Shown piece after piece: positions 51,821 to 62,162 of a stretch of 64,000 bases of DNA. The notes below the pieces were generated by a model. The model was not told the DNA's origin and ran no database searches. It saw only the letters and a list, made by a program, of their open reading frames with translations. A program made the position numbers and the translations under genes. The stretch lies in the NCBI GenBank assembly GCA_020629285.1, contig JAHDDP010000018.1:1-64000 (forward strand), given 5' to 3'. Source of the DNA: Maribacter sp. Its GTDB lineage: Bacteria; Bacteroidota; Bacteroidia; Flavobacteriales; Flavobacteriaceae. The first letter of the stretch is position 1. Each line of letters begins with the position of its first letter.

Positions 51821-53278
51821 ATGAATAAAAGTTGTATTGTAATCGGTTCTGGGTTTTCATCACTTTCAGCATCATGTTATTTGGCAAAGGCAGGGTGGAA
51901 CGTAACCATCTTTGAAAAAAATGAATCTGTTGGCGGTCGTGCATCGCAATTCATAAAAGATGGTTTCACTTTTGACATGGGTCCCAGTTGGTATTGGATG
52001 CCCGATATTTTTGATAAGTTTTTTGCTGATTTCAATAAACAAACATCAGATTACTATCAATTGGACAAACTGAGTCCGGCCTATAAAATTTTCTTTTCAG
52101 ATGATGTTATTACCATTGGTGATAGTATGGATAAAATTTGCGAGGAATTTGAACGCATAGAGCCAGGTAGCTCAAAAGCATTAAGAAAGTTTATTGATAA
52201 GGCACAAGAAAATTATGATATTGCCATCAATAAGGTAGTTCTTAGACCAGGGCTTTCACCTTTAGAATTGGTAACTAAAGAAACGATTCTAAAAGTTGAT
52301 CAGTTTTTTAAAACTATCAGTTCACAAGTACGTAAGTCTTTTAAAAATCCGAAATTGGTATCTACCCTAGAATTTCCTGTGTTGTTTCTTGGCGCAAAGC
52401 CCAGTAATACACCGTCATTCTATAATTTTATGAATTTTGCAGATTTTGGTTTAGGTACTTGGCATCCTAAAGGTGGTATGTATGAGGTAATAAAGGCTAT
52501 GAAAAGCTTAGCTATAGAGTTGGGTGTAACCATACATACAAACTCACCTATTAGTAAAATTATCGTTGACAATGGCAACGCTACCGGTGTTGTGTGTAAT
52601 GAGAAGACTTATAAGGCCGACAAAGTTCTTAGCGGAGCAGATTACCAGCATTCAGAAAGTTTATTGGATAAAAAATACCAACAATACAGCCATGACTATT
52701 GGGAAAAAAAGGTTTTTGCACCCTCGTCTCTTTTATTTTATATTGGGTTTGATAAAAAATTAAATAATGTAGAACATCATAATTTATTTTTTGACACCGA
52801 TTTCGAATTACATGCGAAAGAAATCTATGACAATCCTAAATGGCCCACAAATCCATTATTCTATGCTAATTTTCCTTCTATAACAGATGCGAGTATGGCT
52901 CCTGAGGGTTGTGAGACAGGTTTTTTCTTGGTGCCAATTGCTACGGCATTAGAAGACACGCAAGAACTTAGAAATCAATATTTTGATATTATAATGGATC
53001 GTTTTCAAGAAAGAACCGGCGAAAACATCAGAAATAATATTATATTCAAAGAAACATTCTGTGTAAATGATTTTGTGGACAGATACAATTCATACAAAGG
53101 AAATGCTTATGGAATGGCAAATACATTGACACAAACGGCTTTTTTGAGACCAAACTTAAGAAGTAAAAAAGTTACCAACCTTTACTTTACAGGACAACTG
53201 ACAGTACCTGGACCAGGAGTACCACCCGCTTTGATCTCTGGAAAATTAGTGTCAGAATTAATTATTAAGGACAACTAG
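51821..53278 (+). CDS. crtI: Phytoene desaturase CrtI
   Basis: 485 residues. The N-terminal FAD motif is IVIGSGFSSLSASCYLAKAGWNVTIFEKN with VGGRAS, and the C-terminal signature is LYFTGQLTVPGPGVPPALISGKLVSELI, characteristic of carotenoid desaturases. It converts phytoene to lycopene by successive desaturation at the membrane. It is second in the operon carH-crtI-crtB-crtZ and separated from crtB by 6 bases. The family also contains CrtD/CrtO-type enzymes, but the direct crtB neighbour favours CrtI. Confidence 0.92.
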   Translation: MNKSCIVIGSGFSSLSASCYLAKAGWNVTIFEKNESVGGRASQFIKDGFTFDMGPSWYWMPDIFDKFFADFNKQTSDYYQLDKLSPAYKIFFSDDVITIGDSMDKICEEFERIEPGSSKALRKFIDKAQENYDIAINKVVLRPGLSPLELVTKETILKVDQFFKTISSQVRKSFKNPKLVSTLEFPVLFLGAKPSNTPSFYNFMNFADFGLGTWHPKGGMYEVIKAMKSLAIELGVTIHTNSPISKIIVDNGNATGVVCNEKTYKADKVLSGADYQHSESLLDKKYQQYSHDYWEKKVFAPSSLLFYIGFDKKLNNVEHHNLFFDTDFELHAKEIYDNPKWPTNPLFYANFPSITDASMAPEGCETGFFLVPIATALEDTQELRNQYFDIIMDRFQERTGENIRNNIIFKETFCVNDFVDRYNSYKGNAYGMANTLTQTAFLRPNLRSKKVTNLYFTGQLTVPGPGVPPALISGKLVSELIIKDN

Positions 53279-53284
53279 TGATTT

Positions 53285-54124
53285 ATGAAAGATACTTTTG
53301 ATCAAGTTTCGTACCAGTGCAGTAAAATCGTTACAAAACGATATAGCACATCTTTTGCATTAGCAACTAAAATGCTACACCCATCTATACGTAGCCACAT
53401 ATATAATATTTATGGCTTTGTGCGCTTTGCAGATGAAATTGTTGATACCTTTCACGATTTCGACAAAGTAGTTCTTTTTGATAAATTTGAAGAGGAGTTA
53501 GAAGCGTCTTTACGAGATAAAATCAGTCTTAATCCAATTTTAAACTCATTTCAACATACCTTCCACACCTACAGTATACCTAAGCATTTAGTTGATTCGT
53601 TTATGAAAAGTATGCGAATGGATTTGGTGAAGAATATTTACCGAACCGATGCAGAGTATAAAGAGTATATATATGGTTCTGCAGATGTTGTCGGCTTAAT
53701 GTGTCTTCAGGTGTTCGTAAAGGGTGATGTTGAAGAGTATAATAGATTAAAAGAATCGGCAATGGCTCTAGGATCGGCATTTCAAAAAGTGAATTTTTTG
53801 AGAGACGTAAAAGCTGATTTTGAAGAACTAAACAGATCGTATTTCCCCAACACTAACTTAAAAGAATTAGACGAGGCATCTAAGAAAAGAATTGTTGAAG
53901 AAATAAAGGCAGATTTCAAATTAGGCTATGAAGGTATCGTTAATTTACCTGCAGAAGCTAAATTCGGAGTATATACTGCTTATAAGTACTATTTTAAACT
54001 ACTTAAAAAATTACAGGGCACACCTTCTTTGGAAATTAAAAATGCACGTATAAGAGTACCAAACTATCAGAAATTTGGACTACTTGCACGCTCATATGTT
54101 AAATTTAAAATGAACTTAGTATAA
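53285..54124 (+). CDS. crtB: Phytoene synthase CrtB
   Basis: 279 residues of the squalene/phytoene synthase family. The first aspartate-rich motif is D50-EIV-D54 in VRFADEIVDTFHD, the second is in NFLRDVKADFEELNRSYFP. SADVVGLMCLQVF is a further conserved block. It joins two geranylgeranyl diphosphates into phytoene. Its stop (TAA) shares one base with the crtZ ATG. No crtE (GGPP synthase) or lycopene cyclase is in the window. Confidence 0.93.
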   Translation: MKDTFDQVSYQCSKIVTKRYSTSFALATKMLHPSIRSHIYNIYGFVRFADEIVDTFHDFDKVVLFDKFEEELEASLRDKISLNPILNSFQHTFHTYSIPKHLVDSFMKSMRMDLVKNIYRTDAEYKEYIYGSADVVGLMCLQVFVKGDVEEYNRLKESAMALGSAFQKVNFLRDVKADFEELNRSYFPNTNLKELDEASKKRIVEEIKADFKLGYEGIVNLPAEAKFGVYTAYKYYFKLLKKLQGTPSLEIKNARIRVPNYQKFGLLARSYVKFKMNLV

Positions 54125-54570
54125 TGAATATAGTTATTGGAATATTGATTTTTCTAGGAACATTCTTGTTCATGGAATTTATGGCGTGGTTTACCCACAA
54201 ATACGTAATGCATGGTTTTTTATGGAGTCTTCATAAAGATCATCATAAAAAAGACCATGACTCGTGGTTTGAAAGAAATGACGCCTTCTTTATTTTCTAC
54301 GCAATAGTAAGTATGTCTTTGTTTTATGCAGGCACTACCGGTTTTTGGTATGGTTACCCGTTAGGATTAGGTATTTTAGCTTATGGTATCGCCTACTTTT
54401 TAGTACATGACATATTTATTCACCAGCGTTTTAAGCTTTTTAGAAATGCTAATAATTGGTACAGCCGTGGTGTTAGAAGAGCACACAAAATGCACCATAA
54501 ACATATTGGCAAAGCAGACGGCGAATGTTTTGGGATGCTTATAGTACCTTTTAAATATTTTAAAAAATAG
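54124..54570 (+). CDS. crtZ: Beta-carotene hydroxylase CrtZ
   Basis: 148 residues, membrane di-iron hydroxylase of the fatty-acid-hydroxylase superfamily. Histidine boxes are HKYVMHGFLWSLHKDHH, HDIFIH and RAHKMHHKHIG. Four hydrophobic helices. It hydroxylates beta-ionone rings to give zeaxanthin, the usual yellow pigment of marine flavobacteria. It is the last gene of the operon, overlapping crtB by one base. A ring-forming cyclase must be encoded elsewhere. Confidence 0.93.
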   Translation: MNIVIGILIFLGTFLFMEFMAWFTHKYVMHGFLWSLHKDHHKKDHDSWFERNDAFFIFYAIVSMSLFYAGTTGFWYGYPLGLGILAYGIAYFLVHDIFIHQRFKLFRNANNWYSRGVRRAHKMHHKHIGKADGECFGMLIVPFKYFKK

Positions 54571-54588
54571 GAATTACAACAACTAGGT

Positions 54589-55143
54589 TTATTCTGCTAT
54601 AAGTTGATTTAAGAGTGTATCGACTTTTTCGTTATCCCAATCTGCAATTGCGTTTTGGTGTATTACTATCGCACCATTTTTATCGATAACATAAGACCCT
54701 GGTGGTTTTAGTAATGATATAGGGCTTGGTTCTCCAATAATTTGATAGGTTACAGGAAAAGTATACCCCTGCTCACTCATAAAAAGTTCTACTGGACCCC
54801 TCTCTTCATTGGTTATTACATAGAACTTCATCTTGTCGCCGTAAGTATCATAAAGGTATTGTATGTCTTTTAATTGCGCTTGAGAAGGCATATGCCAAGA
54901 AGTCCAGAAAGTAATGAACACTACCTGCCCTTTCGCCTCGTCAAAATTAAAAAACTTCCAATTTACATCTTTCAACTTCCAGTCGTAATCAGTTATCTTA
55001 CCGCGTTTTTCTGGCTGTATAATGGTTGGGGAAGTGGCAAAAACCCTGTTGAGAACAATCTTGCTATAATCACCTAAAGGAGTAACAAAAAAAGAAAGTA
55101 CAAAAGCAATGATCAATAAGGTAAAAACCGTTTGTCTCTTCAT
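54589..55143 (-). CDS. TlpA-like thioredoxin-fold protein lacking the CxxC
   Basis: 184 residues with an N-terminal membrane anchor (FTLLIIAFVLSFFVTP). The fold matches TlpA/ResA-type redoxins: GQVVFITFWTSW, then LKDIQYLYDTYGDKMKFYVITNEE, PVTYQIIGEPSPISLLKPPGSYVIDKNG. Where family members have WCPPC this protein has H84-M-P-S87 (FWTSWHMPSQAQ), so neither catalytic Cys is left and a disulfide exchange role is unlikely. It may be a scaffold or binding protein. It is convergent with crtZ (18 bases) and 78 bases upstream of nothing else on its strand. Confidence 0.8.
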   Translation of the reverse strand: MKRQTVFTLLIIAFVLSFFVTPLGDYSKIVLNRVFATSPTIIQPEKRGKITDYDWKLKDVNWKFFNFDEAKGQVVFITFWTSWHMPSQAQLKDIQYLYDTYGDKMKFYVITNEERGPVELFMSEQGYTFPVTYQIIGEPSPISLLKPPGSYVIDKNGAIVIHQNAIADWDNEKVDTLLNQLIAE

Positions 55144-55169
55144 AAAAGTTAGATAGGCATCAAAACTAA

Positions 55170-55197
55170 AAAACTCCTGATTAATATCAGGAGTTTT
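55170..55197 (-). terminator. Terminator downstream of the aconitase gene
   Basis: AAAACTCCTGAT (55170-55181) and ATCAGGAGTTTT (55186-55197), a 12-bp stem with a 4-base loop. On the minus strand a T-run follows. It separates the aconitase (ends 55222) from the TlpA-like gene. Confidence 0.9.
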
Positions 55198-55221
55198 CCT
55201 TACAAATTTTGAGTTGTTGAA

Positions 55222-57495
55222 TTATGAGGCATTTTCCCTCTTAATAACGTTTAAAGCAGAACCTTCTCTGTACCACCCTATTTGAGCGGCATTATATGTA
55301 TGGTTCAATTTCAATACATCTTTACTACCATCGGCATGAACTACCTCAACGGTCAGTTGCTTATCTGGAGCAAATTCCGCTATGTCTATAAAGTTAAAAG
55401 TATCGTCTTCTTGAATAAGATCATAATCGCTTTCATTAGCGAATGTCAACCCAAGCATACCCTGCTTTTTAAGGTTTGTTTCATGAATACGTGCAAACGA
55501 TTTAACTATTACCGCAGCAACACCTAAGTGACGTGGCTCCATTGCAGCATGCTCACGTGAAGAACCTTCACCATAGTTGTGATCACCGACAACAACACTT
55601 CTTATTCCTGCTGCTTTATATGCCCGCGCAGTATCTGGCACTCCGCCAAACTCACCGGTTAATTGGTTTTTAACCATGTTCGTCTTTTTGCCGAATGCAT
55701 TTACGGCACCAATTAGACAGTTATTAGAAATGTTATCTAAATGCCCGCGAAAACGCAACCATGGTCCTGCCATAGAGATATGATCCGTTGTACACTTACC
55801 AAATGCTTTGATCAGTAACTTTGCACCGATTAGACTTTCATCCTTTATTGGAGTAAAAGGCTCTAACAGTTGTAATCTTTCAGAATCTGGTGAAACTTTA
55901 ACCTCTACGCCTGAACCATCTTCATCTGGCGCTAAGTATCCAGCATCTTCAACTTCAAAACCTTTAGGAGGCAATTCCCATCCCGTAGGCTCATCGAACA
56001 TTACTTCTTCTCCCTTTGCATTGATTAGTTTATCCGTCATCGGGTTAAAATCCAATCTACCTGCAATAGCAATAGCAGCTGTAATTTCTGGAGAAGCTAC
56101 AAAGGCATGTGTGTTAGGGTTACCATCAGCACGCTTAGCAAAGTTTCTATTAAAAGAATGAACAATACTATTTTTAGGTGCATTTTTAGGGTCACTATAA
56201 CGTGCCCATTGTCCAATACATGGTCCACATGCGTTGGTAAAAATCTTAGCATCCAACTTTTCAAATATTCCAAGAATACCATCACGATCAGCTGTATATC
56301 TTACTTGTTCAGAACCAGGGTTGATTCCTAATTCCGACTTCATTTTAATTCCTTTATCAATAGCTTGTTGCGCTATTGAAGAAGCTCTAGATAAATCTTC
56401 ATAAGAAGAGTTGGTACAAGAACCGATCAAGCCCCACTCAACAGCCAATGGCCATTCATGAGAAGTAGCTTTTTCTGTCATATCACTACCAACTTTCGTT
56501 GATAAATCTGGCGTAAAAGGACCATTTAATAATGGCGTTAATTTTGAAAGGTCTATTTCAATAACCTCATCAAAATATTGCTCTGGGTTTGCGTACACCT
56601 CGGGATCTGCAGTTAAATATTCTTTCACCTTGTTTGCGGCATCGGCAATATCAGCCCTATCGGTAGCTCTTAAATAACGCTCCATAGACTCATCATAACC
56701 AAAAGTAGAAGTGGTCGCCCCTATTTCAGCTCCCATGTTACAAATAGTTCCTTTACCTGTACAAGAAAGGTTCTTGGCTCCCTCGCCAAAATATTCCACT
56801 ATCGCTCCTGTTCCACCTTTAACGGTAAGAATTTCGGCAACTTTTAATATAACATCTTTCGGTGCTGTCCAACCAGAGATATTACCGGTTAACTTAACAC
56901 CAATTAATTTTGGAAACTTAAGTTCCCAAGCCATACCTGCCATTACATCAACGGCATCGGCACCACCAACACCAATTGCGACCATACCTAACCCACCTGC
57001 ATTAACGGTATGCGAATCGGTACCGATCATCATTCCGCCCGGGAAAGCATAATTCTCTAATACTACTTGGTGAATAATACCTGCACCTGGCTTCCAAAAA
57101 CCAATTCCGTATTTATTTGAAACAGACTCCAAGAAATCAAAAACCTCTGCACTTGTTGAGTTTGCCGACTTTAAATCTGCTGTAGCACCATTTTTAGCTT
57201 GAATCAAGTGATCACAATGAACCGTTGTAGGTACTGCAACCTTTGGCTTACCGGCTTGCATAAATTGTAACAAAGCCATTTGAGCCGTAGCATCTTGACA
57301 GGCAATACGATCCGGAGCAAAATCAACATAATCCTTTCCTCGGGTAAATGCTTCGGTTGGGTTACCATCCCATAAATGAGAATATAAAATCTTTTCTGAA
57401 AGTGTAAGTGGCTTACCTACCACATCTCTTGCCTTGTCTACACGTTCCGACATGGAAGCGTAAACTTTTTTAATCATATCTATGTCAAAAGCCAT
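55222..57495 (-). CDS. Aconitate hydratase, AcnA/mitochondrial-type
   Basis: 757 residues, the length of mitochondrial-type aconitases in Bacteroidetes. The [4Fe-4S] ligands are the Cys in [15 protein letters not shown] and the CxxC of [10 protein letters not shown]. Other blocks: [26 protein letters not shown] and the swivel domain [22 protein letters not shown]. It interconverts citrate and isocitrate in the TCA cycle. A different aconitase (AcnB type) is encoded at 59388. The upstream region (57496-57839) separates it from the divergent PLP decarboxylase gene. Confidence 0.95.
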   Translation of the reverse strand: MAFDIDMIKKVYASMSERVDKARDVVGKPLTLSEKILYSHLWDGNPTEAFTRGKDYVDFAPDRIACQDATAQMALLQFMQAGKPKVAVPTTVHCDHLIQAKNGATADLKSANSTSAEVFDFLESVSNKYGIGFWKPGAGIIHQVVLENYAFPGGMMIGTDSHTVNAGGLGMVAIGVGGADAVDVMAGMAWELKFPKLIGVKLTGNISGWTAPKDVILKVAEILTVKGGTGAIVEYFGEGAKNLSCTGKGTICNMGAEIGATTSTFGYDESMERYLRATDRADIADAANKVKEYLTADPEVYANPEQYFDEVIEIDLSKLTPLLNGPFTPDLSTKVGSDMTEKATSHEWPLAVEWGLIGSCTNSSYEDLSRASSIAQQAIDKGIKMKSELGINPGSEQVRYTADRDGILGIFEKLDAKIFTNACGPCIGQWARYSDPKNAPKNSIVHSFNRNFAKRADGNPNTHAFVASPEITAAIAIAGRLDFNPMTDKLINAKGEEVMFDEPTGWELPPKGFEVEDAGYLAPDEDGSGVEVKVSPDSERLQLLEPFTPIKDESLIGAKLLIKAFGKCTTDHISMAGPWLRFRGHLDNISNNCLIGAVNAFGKKTNMVKNQLTGEFGGVPDTARAYKAAGIRSVVVGDHNYGEGSSREHAAMEPRHLGVAAVIVKSFARIHETNLKKQGMLGLTFANESDYDLIQEDDTFNFIDIAEFAPDKQLTVEVVHADGSKDVLKLNHTYNAAQIGWYREGSALNVIKRENAS

Positions 57496-57839
57496 AAAAT
57501 CTATTTATAAAAATTGTTAATCTATCTTGCCTGTACAAGATACAAAATGTAAGATGATTTTGAGAGCGCATATGAAATTAAGAATGATTATAAAAAATGC
57601 GGTTATAAAAGGCTTTATGACCATACGGCTTTTAGGGCTTCTTATTTATGGACAACTTTAGATGATGACCAATTCTTTCAATGAAATACAAGTTCAACTA
57701 TACCGAACAGCTCTTTTGCATATTATCTATAGACTCATGCAACTAAACTAAAATCTATGACCCTACCTGTAAAAACGCTTATAAAACAAACTTTTATATG
57801 ATTTAAACTTGATGTAATTTTGAACAAAATTGAAACTTT
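57496..57839. other. Divergent promoter region between aconitase and PLP decarboxylase
   Basis: 344 bases without ORFs. TAATTTTG (57815-57822) fits the -7 box and lies 18 bases before the decarboxylase ATG. Nothing else was recognised. Confidence 0.4.
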
Positions 57840-59282
57840 ATGACATCACCTTTTCATTTATCAAAAGAAGAAATGCAATCCTATGGTTATAAAGTTGTCG
57901 ATTTCATTGTTGAGCATTATACAGAAATTGAAAATAAAAATCCTGTAAGTATTGCCACAAGAAAAGAAATGGATTCTCTTTTTTTACAAGAAGCTCCGGA
58001 TCATGGTATGCCTGCAGATGAAGTTTTAGACTTTGTAATGGATAATGTAATACCAAATTCCAATATATCCGGTCATCCAAAATCCTTCTCATTTGTACCA
58101 GGACCAAGTAATTTTATTAGTGCTATTTCAGATTCCCTAGCAACAGGTTTTAATATTTTTTCTGGCGGATGGATTATTTCCGCTGCTGCGGCAGAGCTAG
58201 AAATCGTTACTTTAAACTGGCTTTTGAAGATGTTTAATTTTCCCATCAAAAAAGGTGGAGGTATTTTTACAAGTGGTGGTTCTATGGCTAATTTAACAGC
58301 ATTAGTAACGGCTAGAAGAGTAAAATGTGGGGATGATTTTTCCAATGCTATTATTTATTTGTCTGACCAAGCCCATTCTTCCAATATTAAAGCAATTAGG
58401 GTCTTAGGATTTAAAAAAGAACAAATTAAAATAATTCCTACCGACTTAGAATTTAAAATAAGCATCAATAAACTTAAAAATGAAATTGCAAAGGATAAAA
58501 TTGAAGGCAAAAAACCTTTTTGTATCATCGCTTCTGCAGGTACGACAAATACGGGCACGGTAGACCCTTTAGACACCTTAGCAGATATTTGTGAAAAAGA
58601 AAAGCTTTGGTTTCATATTGATGGTGCTTATGGTGGAGCGGCTATTTTATCCGATAAAGGAAGTAAACTTTTACAAGGTATTGAACGTGCAGATTCGTTA
58701 ACCGTAGACCCTCATAAATGGTTCTTTCAGCCTTATGAAATTGGATGTTTATTGGTAAAGGATTCTTCTTGGCTAAGTAACACCTTTAGCGAAAAACCAG
58801 AATACTTAAGAGATATAGAAGGTAACGAATCAGAAATTAATTTTTACGATTACGGCATTCAATTAACAAGAAGATTTAGAGCCTTAAAGTTTTATATGTC
58901 AATTAAAACGTATGGTTTAGACGCTTTTAAAAAAGCAATCTCTTATAATATCGACTTAGCCGATAAAACAGAAGATCTTTTAAGAGAAAGTGGTAATTGG
59001 GAAATTGTTTCGTTAGCAACTTTGGCTATTATTAATTTTAGATATAACCCATTGGAATTAAAATTATCTGAAGTTGAATTAGACAAGCTAAATCAAGAAA
59101 TTTCAGCTAGAGTCGTAGCTTCTAAAGAAGCACTTTTAGTAACTACAGTCTTACAAAACCAAGTGGTCATTAGAATGTGCTTAATCAACCCAGACACGAC
59201 ATTAGATCATATTAAAGACACTTTAAATCAATGTGAAAACTTCGCACAACAGATTATTTTAGATTGGAAAAAATCGGTTTAA
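57840..59282 (+). CDS. Pyridoxal-phosphate group II amino acid decarboxylase
   Basis: 480 residues. The Schiff-base lysine is K293 in TVDPHKWFFQPYEIG; H179 in SDQAHSS stacks on PLP and D261 in FHIDGAYGGAA binds the ring nitrogen. GGSMANLTALVTAR and NTGTVDPL are further signatures of the aromatic-L-amino-acid/glutamate/2,4-diaminobutyrate decarboxylase family. The substrate cannot be decided from these motifs. It is flanked by two aconitase genes, with no visible operon partner. A shared terminator follows at 59334. Confidence 0.9.
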   Translation: MTSPFHLSKEEMQSYGYKVVDFIVEHYTEIENKNPVSIATRKEMDSLFLQEAPDHGMPADEVLDFVMDNVIPNSNISGHPKSFSFVPGPSNFISAISDSLATGFNIFSGGWIISAAAAELEIVTLNWLLKMFNFPIKKGGGIFTSGGSMANLTALVTARRVKCGDDFSNAIIYLSDQAHSSNIKAIRVLGFKKEQIKIIPTDLEFKISINKLKNEIAKDKIEGKKPFCIIASAGTTNTGTVDPLDTLADICEKEKLWFHIDGAYGGAAILSDKGSKLLQGIERADSLTVDPHKWFFQPYEIGCLLVKDSSWLSNTFSEKPEYLRDIEGNESEINFYDYGIQLTRRFRALKFYMSIKTYGLDAFKKAISYNIDLADKTEDLLRESGNWEIVSLATLAIINFRYNPLELKLSEVELDKLNQEISARVVASKEALLVTTVLQNQVVIRMCLINPDTTLDHIKDTLNQCENFAQQIILDWKKSV

Positions 59283-59333
59283 TAATAATTATTAAAAAGT
59301 CTGACTATAAAACTCTATTTATTAGTAGCAACA

Positions 59334-59364
59334 AAAAATGCCTGAGTTAAACTCAGGCATTTTT
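59334..59364. terminator. Bidirectional terminator between decarboxylase and AcnB
   Basis: AAAAATGCCTGAGTT (59334-59348) and AACTCAGGCATTTTT (59350-59364), a near-perfect palindrome flanked by A and T tracts, between the convergent genes ending at 59282 and 59388. Confidence 0.92.
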
Positions 59365-59387
59365 ATTATAAAATAATTACTTATCTA

Positions 59388-62162
59388 CTATCTCACTAAT
59401 TGCTTGGTAGAAGGTTTAAACTTCGTTAAAACAATACCATCAACAGCTGCTTCATATTCTGCCATTGTAGGAGTTCTTCCTAAAATCGTAGATAATACTA
59501 CAACAGGAGTAGATGATAATAATGACTCCCCTTTTTTCTCACCCGTATCTTTTACAACACGACCTTGGAATAAACGAGTAGATGTTGCCATTACCGTATC
59601 ACCTGGTTCTGCCTTTTCTTGGTTACCCATACATAGGTTACAACCAGGGCGCTCTAGGTATAGCATGTTTTCGTACTTGGTACGTGCCAATCCTTTAGGT
59701 GCGCTATCATCAAATTCAAAACCTGAGTATTTTTGTAATACTTCCCAATCTCCTTCTTCTTTTAACTCATCTACAATATTGTATGTTGGAGGAGCCACTA
59801 CTAAAGGAGCTTTGAATTCTACCTTTCCGTTTTGGGCCTCAACGTTTTTCAACATTTGAGCTAATATTTTCATATCACCTTTGTGAACCATACATGATCC
59901 CACAAAACCTAAATCTACTTTCTTGGTTCCACCATAGTAAGATAATGGACGAATATTGTCATGCGTATAACGCTTAGAAACATCTTCATTATTTACATCT
60001 GGATCAGCAATCATTGGTTCAGCAATTTCATCTAAATCAATAACTACTTCTGCATGATACTTAGCATCTGCATCTGGTCTTAAAGATGGTTTAATACCTG
60101 TTTTAAGTTCCGTAATTCTAGTTTCTGCTTTATCAACAAGTCCTTGAAGTACACCCTTTGCATTGTCCATACCCTTTTCGATCATGATTTGGATACGACC
60201 TTTTGCAATCTCTAATGACTCTATTAAAGTATCGTCTTCAGAAATACAAATAGATGCTTTCGCTTTCATTTCTGCTGTCCAATCGGTAAACGTAAATGCT
60301 TCATCAGAAGTTAACGTACCAATATGAACCTCTATTACACGACCTTGGAATACGTTTTCGCCTCCAAACTGTTGTAACATTTGTTGTTGTGTAGCATGTA
60401 CCACATCACGGAAATCCATGTAAGATTTCATCTGTCCTTTAAAGGTCACTTTAACCGATTCCGGAATTGGCATGGATGCCTCACCCGTAGCCAATGCTAA
60501 AGCAACTGTACCTGAATCAGCACCAAAAGCAACACCTTTAGACATACGTGTGTGCGAATCTCCACCAATAATGATATCCCAATCACCAACAGTAATATCG
60601 TTCAATACTTTATGAATAACATCTGTCATTGGAAAATACTTTCCTTTTGGATCACGACCGGTAATTAAACCGAAATCGTTCATAAAGCTCATTAACCTTG
60701 GAATATTGGCTTTAGACTTATCATCCCAAACCGAAGCTGTATGACAACCGGATTGGTAAGCGCCATCCACAATTGGAGAAATAACCGTTGCTGCCATCAT
60801 CTCTAATTCTTGAGAAGTCATTAAACCTGTAGTATCTTGTGAACCTACAATGTTTACTTCAGCACGAACGTAAGAACCTGCATGCAATGTAGCTCCTGAA
60901 GTACCTACAGCATTTCTATTGAAAATTTTCTCAACAGCTGTTAATCCTTGTCCTTCTATAGAAACTTCTTTTGAAGGTGCGTACACTTGTGGCACTTCAA
61001 TTCCTAAAGTTTTACAAGCAAATGTTTGTAATTTTTTACCAAAAACAACGGCATAAGAACCACCTGCTTTCATAAACTCCATTTTCTGAGGAGTAAATGC
61101 TGCAGAAACATCTTTTAATTCAACTTTACCGTGATAAAGCTTTTTCTCTTTTGTATTAATAGTAAGCACCGTACCTGTAGCAACAGAATACAATTGTTTT
61201 AGAATTGGCTCGCCATCTTCATCAACTATAGTATTACCCGCTTCATCTTTTTGCTTCACCCAGTTTTTAAGGTCTAACCCTATACCACCGGTTACACCTA
61301 CTGTGGTCAAGAAAATTGGAGCGATACCATTTGTACCGGCAATTACCGGAGCAATATTAATAAAAGGTACATACGGACTAGAAGAAATACCTGTCCATAA
61401 TGCTACGTTGTTTACACCAGACATTCTAGAAGAACCAACGCCCATTGTTCCTTTTTCCGCAATCAGCATTACTCGCTTATCAGGATGTTGCTCCTTTAAA
61501 GCCAATAATTCAGCTTGCATTTCTTTATTATGCTCAAACATACATTGACCATGTAATTCGCGGTCTGATCTTGAGTGTGCATCGCCACCTGGCGATAATA
61601 AATCTGTAGATATATCTCCAACACCGGCAATGTATGTTACCACCTCAATTTCTTCTTCTACTTCTGGAAGCTTCGTAAAGAATTCCGCTTGCGCGTAACT
61701 TTCTATAATCTCTTTTGCAATGGCATTACCATTTTTTAAAGCTTCTTCTAATCGAGACGTATCTGCCTCATATAGGAAAACCTGAGTTTTCAAGACCTCC
61801 GCTGCCTGTTTTGCCAAAGCTTCATCAGAACCTAAAGCGATATCTAACAATACCTTCACAGAGGGTCCACCCTTCATATGAGATAATTGCTCAAAAGCAA
61901 AAGCGGGAGTAATCTCTTTTACGACCGACTCACCAAGAATGATCTCTTTTAAAAATTTAGCTTTTACCCCTGCAGCACTAGTTGTACCAGGTAAAACATT
62001 ATAGATAAAAAAGTTTAGAGATTCTTCTCTATACTCATTATCTACATCTTTAATTTGTTCAATGATTTTGCTTAGTAATTCAGCACCATCAATTGGCTTT
62101 GGATGAAGACCTTGACTTTTACGCTCTTCGATCTCCTTAAGGTAATCTGTATAAATGCTCAT
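59388..62162 (-). CDS. acnB: Aconitate hydratase B
   Basis: 924 residues with the AcnB order: HEAT-like domain first (about 1-160), then the swivel domain (GVGDISTDLLSPGGDAHSRSDRELHGQCM), then the catalytic core. Cluster Cys residues are in FVGSCMVHKGDM and CNLCMGNQ. GGDSHTRMSKGVAFGADSG is a further core block. AcnB is the main TCA aconitase and can act as 2-methylisocitrate dehydratase. It is monocistronic, with a terminator shared with the decarboxylase. It is paralogous at fold level only to the aconitase at 55222. Confidence 0.96.
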   Translation of the reverse strand: MSIYTDYLKEIEERKSQGLHPKPIDGAELLSKIIEQIKDVDNEYREESLNFFIYNVLPGTTSAAGVKAKFLKEIILGESVVKEITPAFAFEQLSHMKGGPSVKVLLDIALGSDEALAKQAAEVLKTQVFLYEADTSRLEEALKNGNAIAKEIIESYAQAEFFTKLPEVEEEIEVVTYIAGVGDISTDLLSPGGDAHSRSDRELHGQCMFEHNKEMQAELLALKEQHPDKRVMLIAEKGTMGVGSSRMSGVNNVALWTGISSSPYVPFINIAPVIAGTNGIAPIFLTTVGVTGGIGLDLKNWVKQKDEAGNTIVDEDGEPILKQLYSVATGTVLTINTKEKKLYHGKVELKDVSAAFTPQKMEFMKAGGSYAVVFGKKLQTFACKTLGIEVPQVYAPSKEVSIEGQGLTAVEKIFNRNAVGTSGATLHAGSYVRAEVNIVGSQDTTGLMTSQELEMMAATVISPIVDGAYQSGCHTASVWDDKSKANIPRLMSFMNDFGLITGRDPKGKYFPMTDVIHKVLNDITVGDWDIIIGGDSHTRMSKGVAFGADSGTVALALATGEASMPIPESVKVTFKGQMKSYMDFRDVVHATQQQMLQQFGGENVFQGRVIEVHIGTLTSDEAFTFTDWTAEMKAKASICISEDDTLIESLEIAKGRIQIMIEKGMDNAKGVLQGLVDKAETRITELKTGIKPSLRPDADAKYHAEVVIDLDEIAEPMIADPDVNNEDVSKRYTHDNIRPLSYYGGTKKVDLGFVGSCMVHKGDMKILAQMLKNVEAQNGKVEFKAPLVVAPPTYNIVDELKEEGDWEVLQKYSGFEFDDSAPKGLARTKYENMLYLERPGCNLCMGNQEKAEPGDTVMATSTRLFQGRVVKDTGEKKGESLLSSTPVVVLSTILGRTPTMAEYEAAVDGIVLTKFKPSTKQLVR

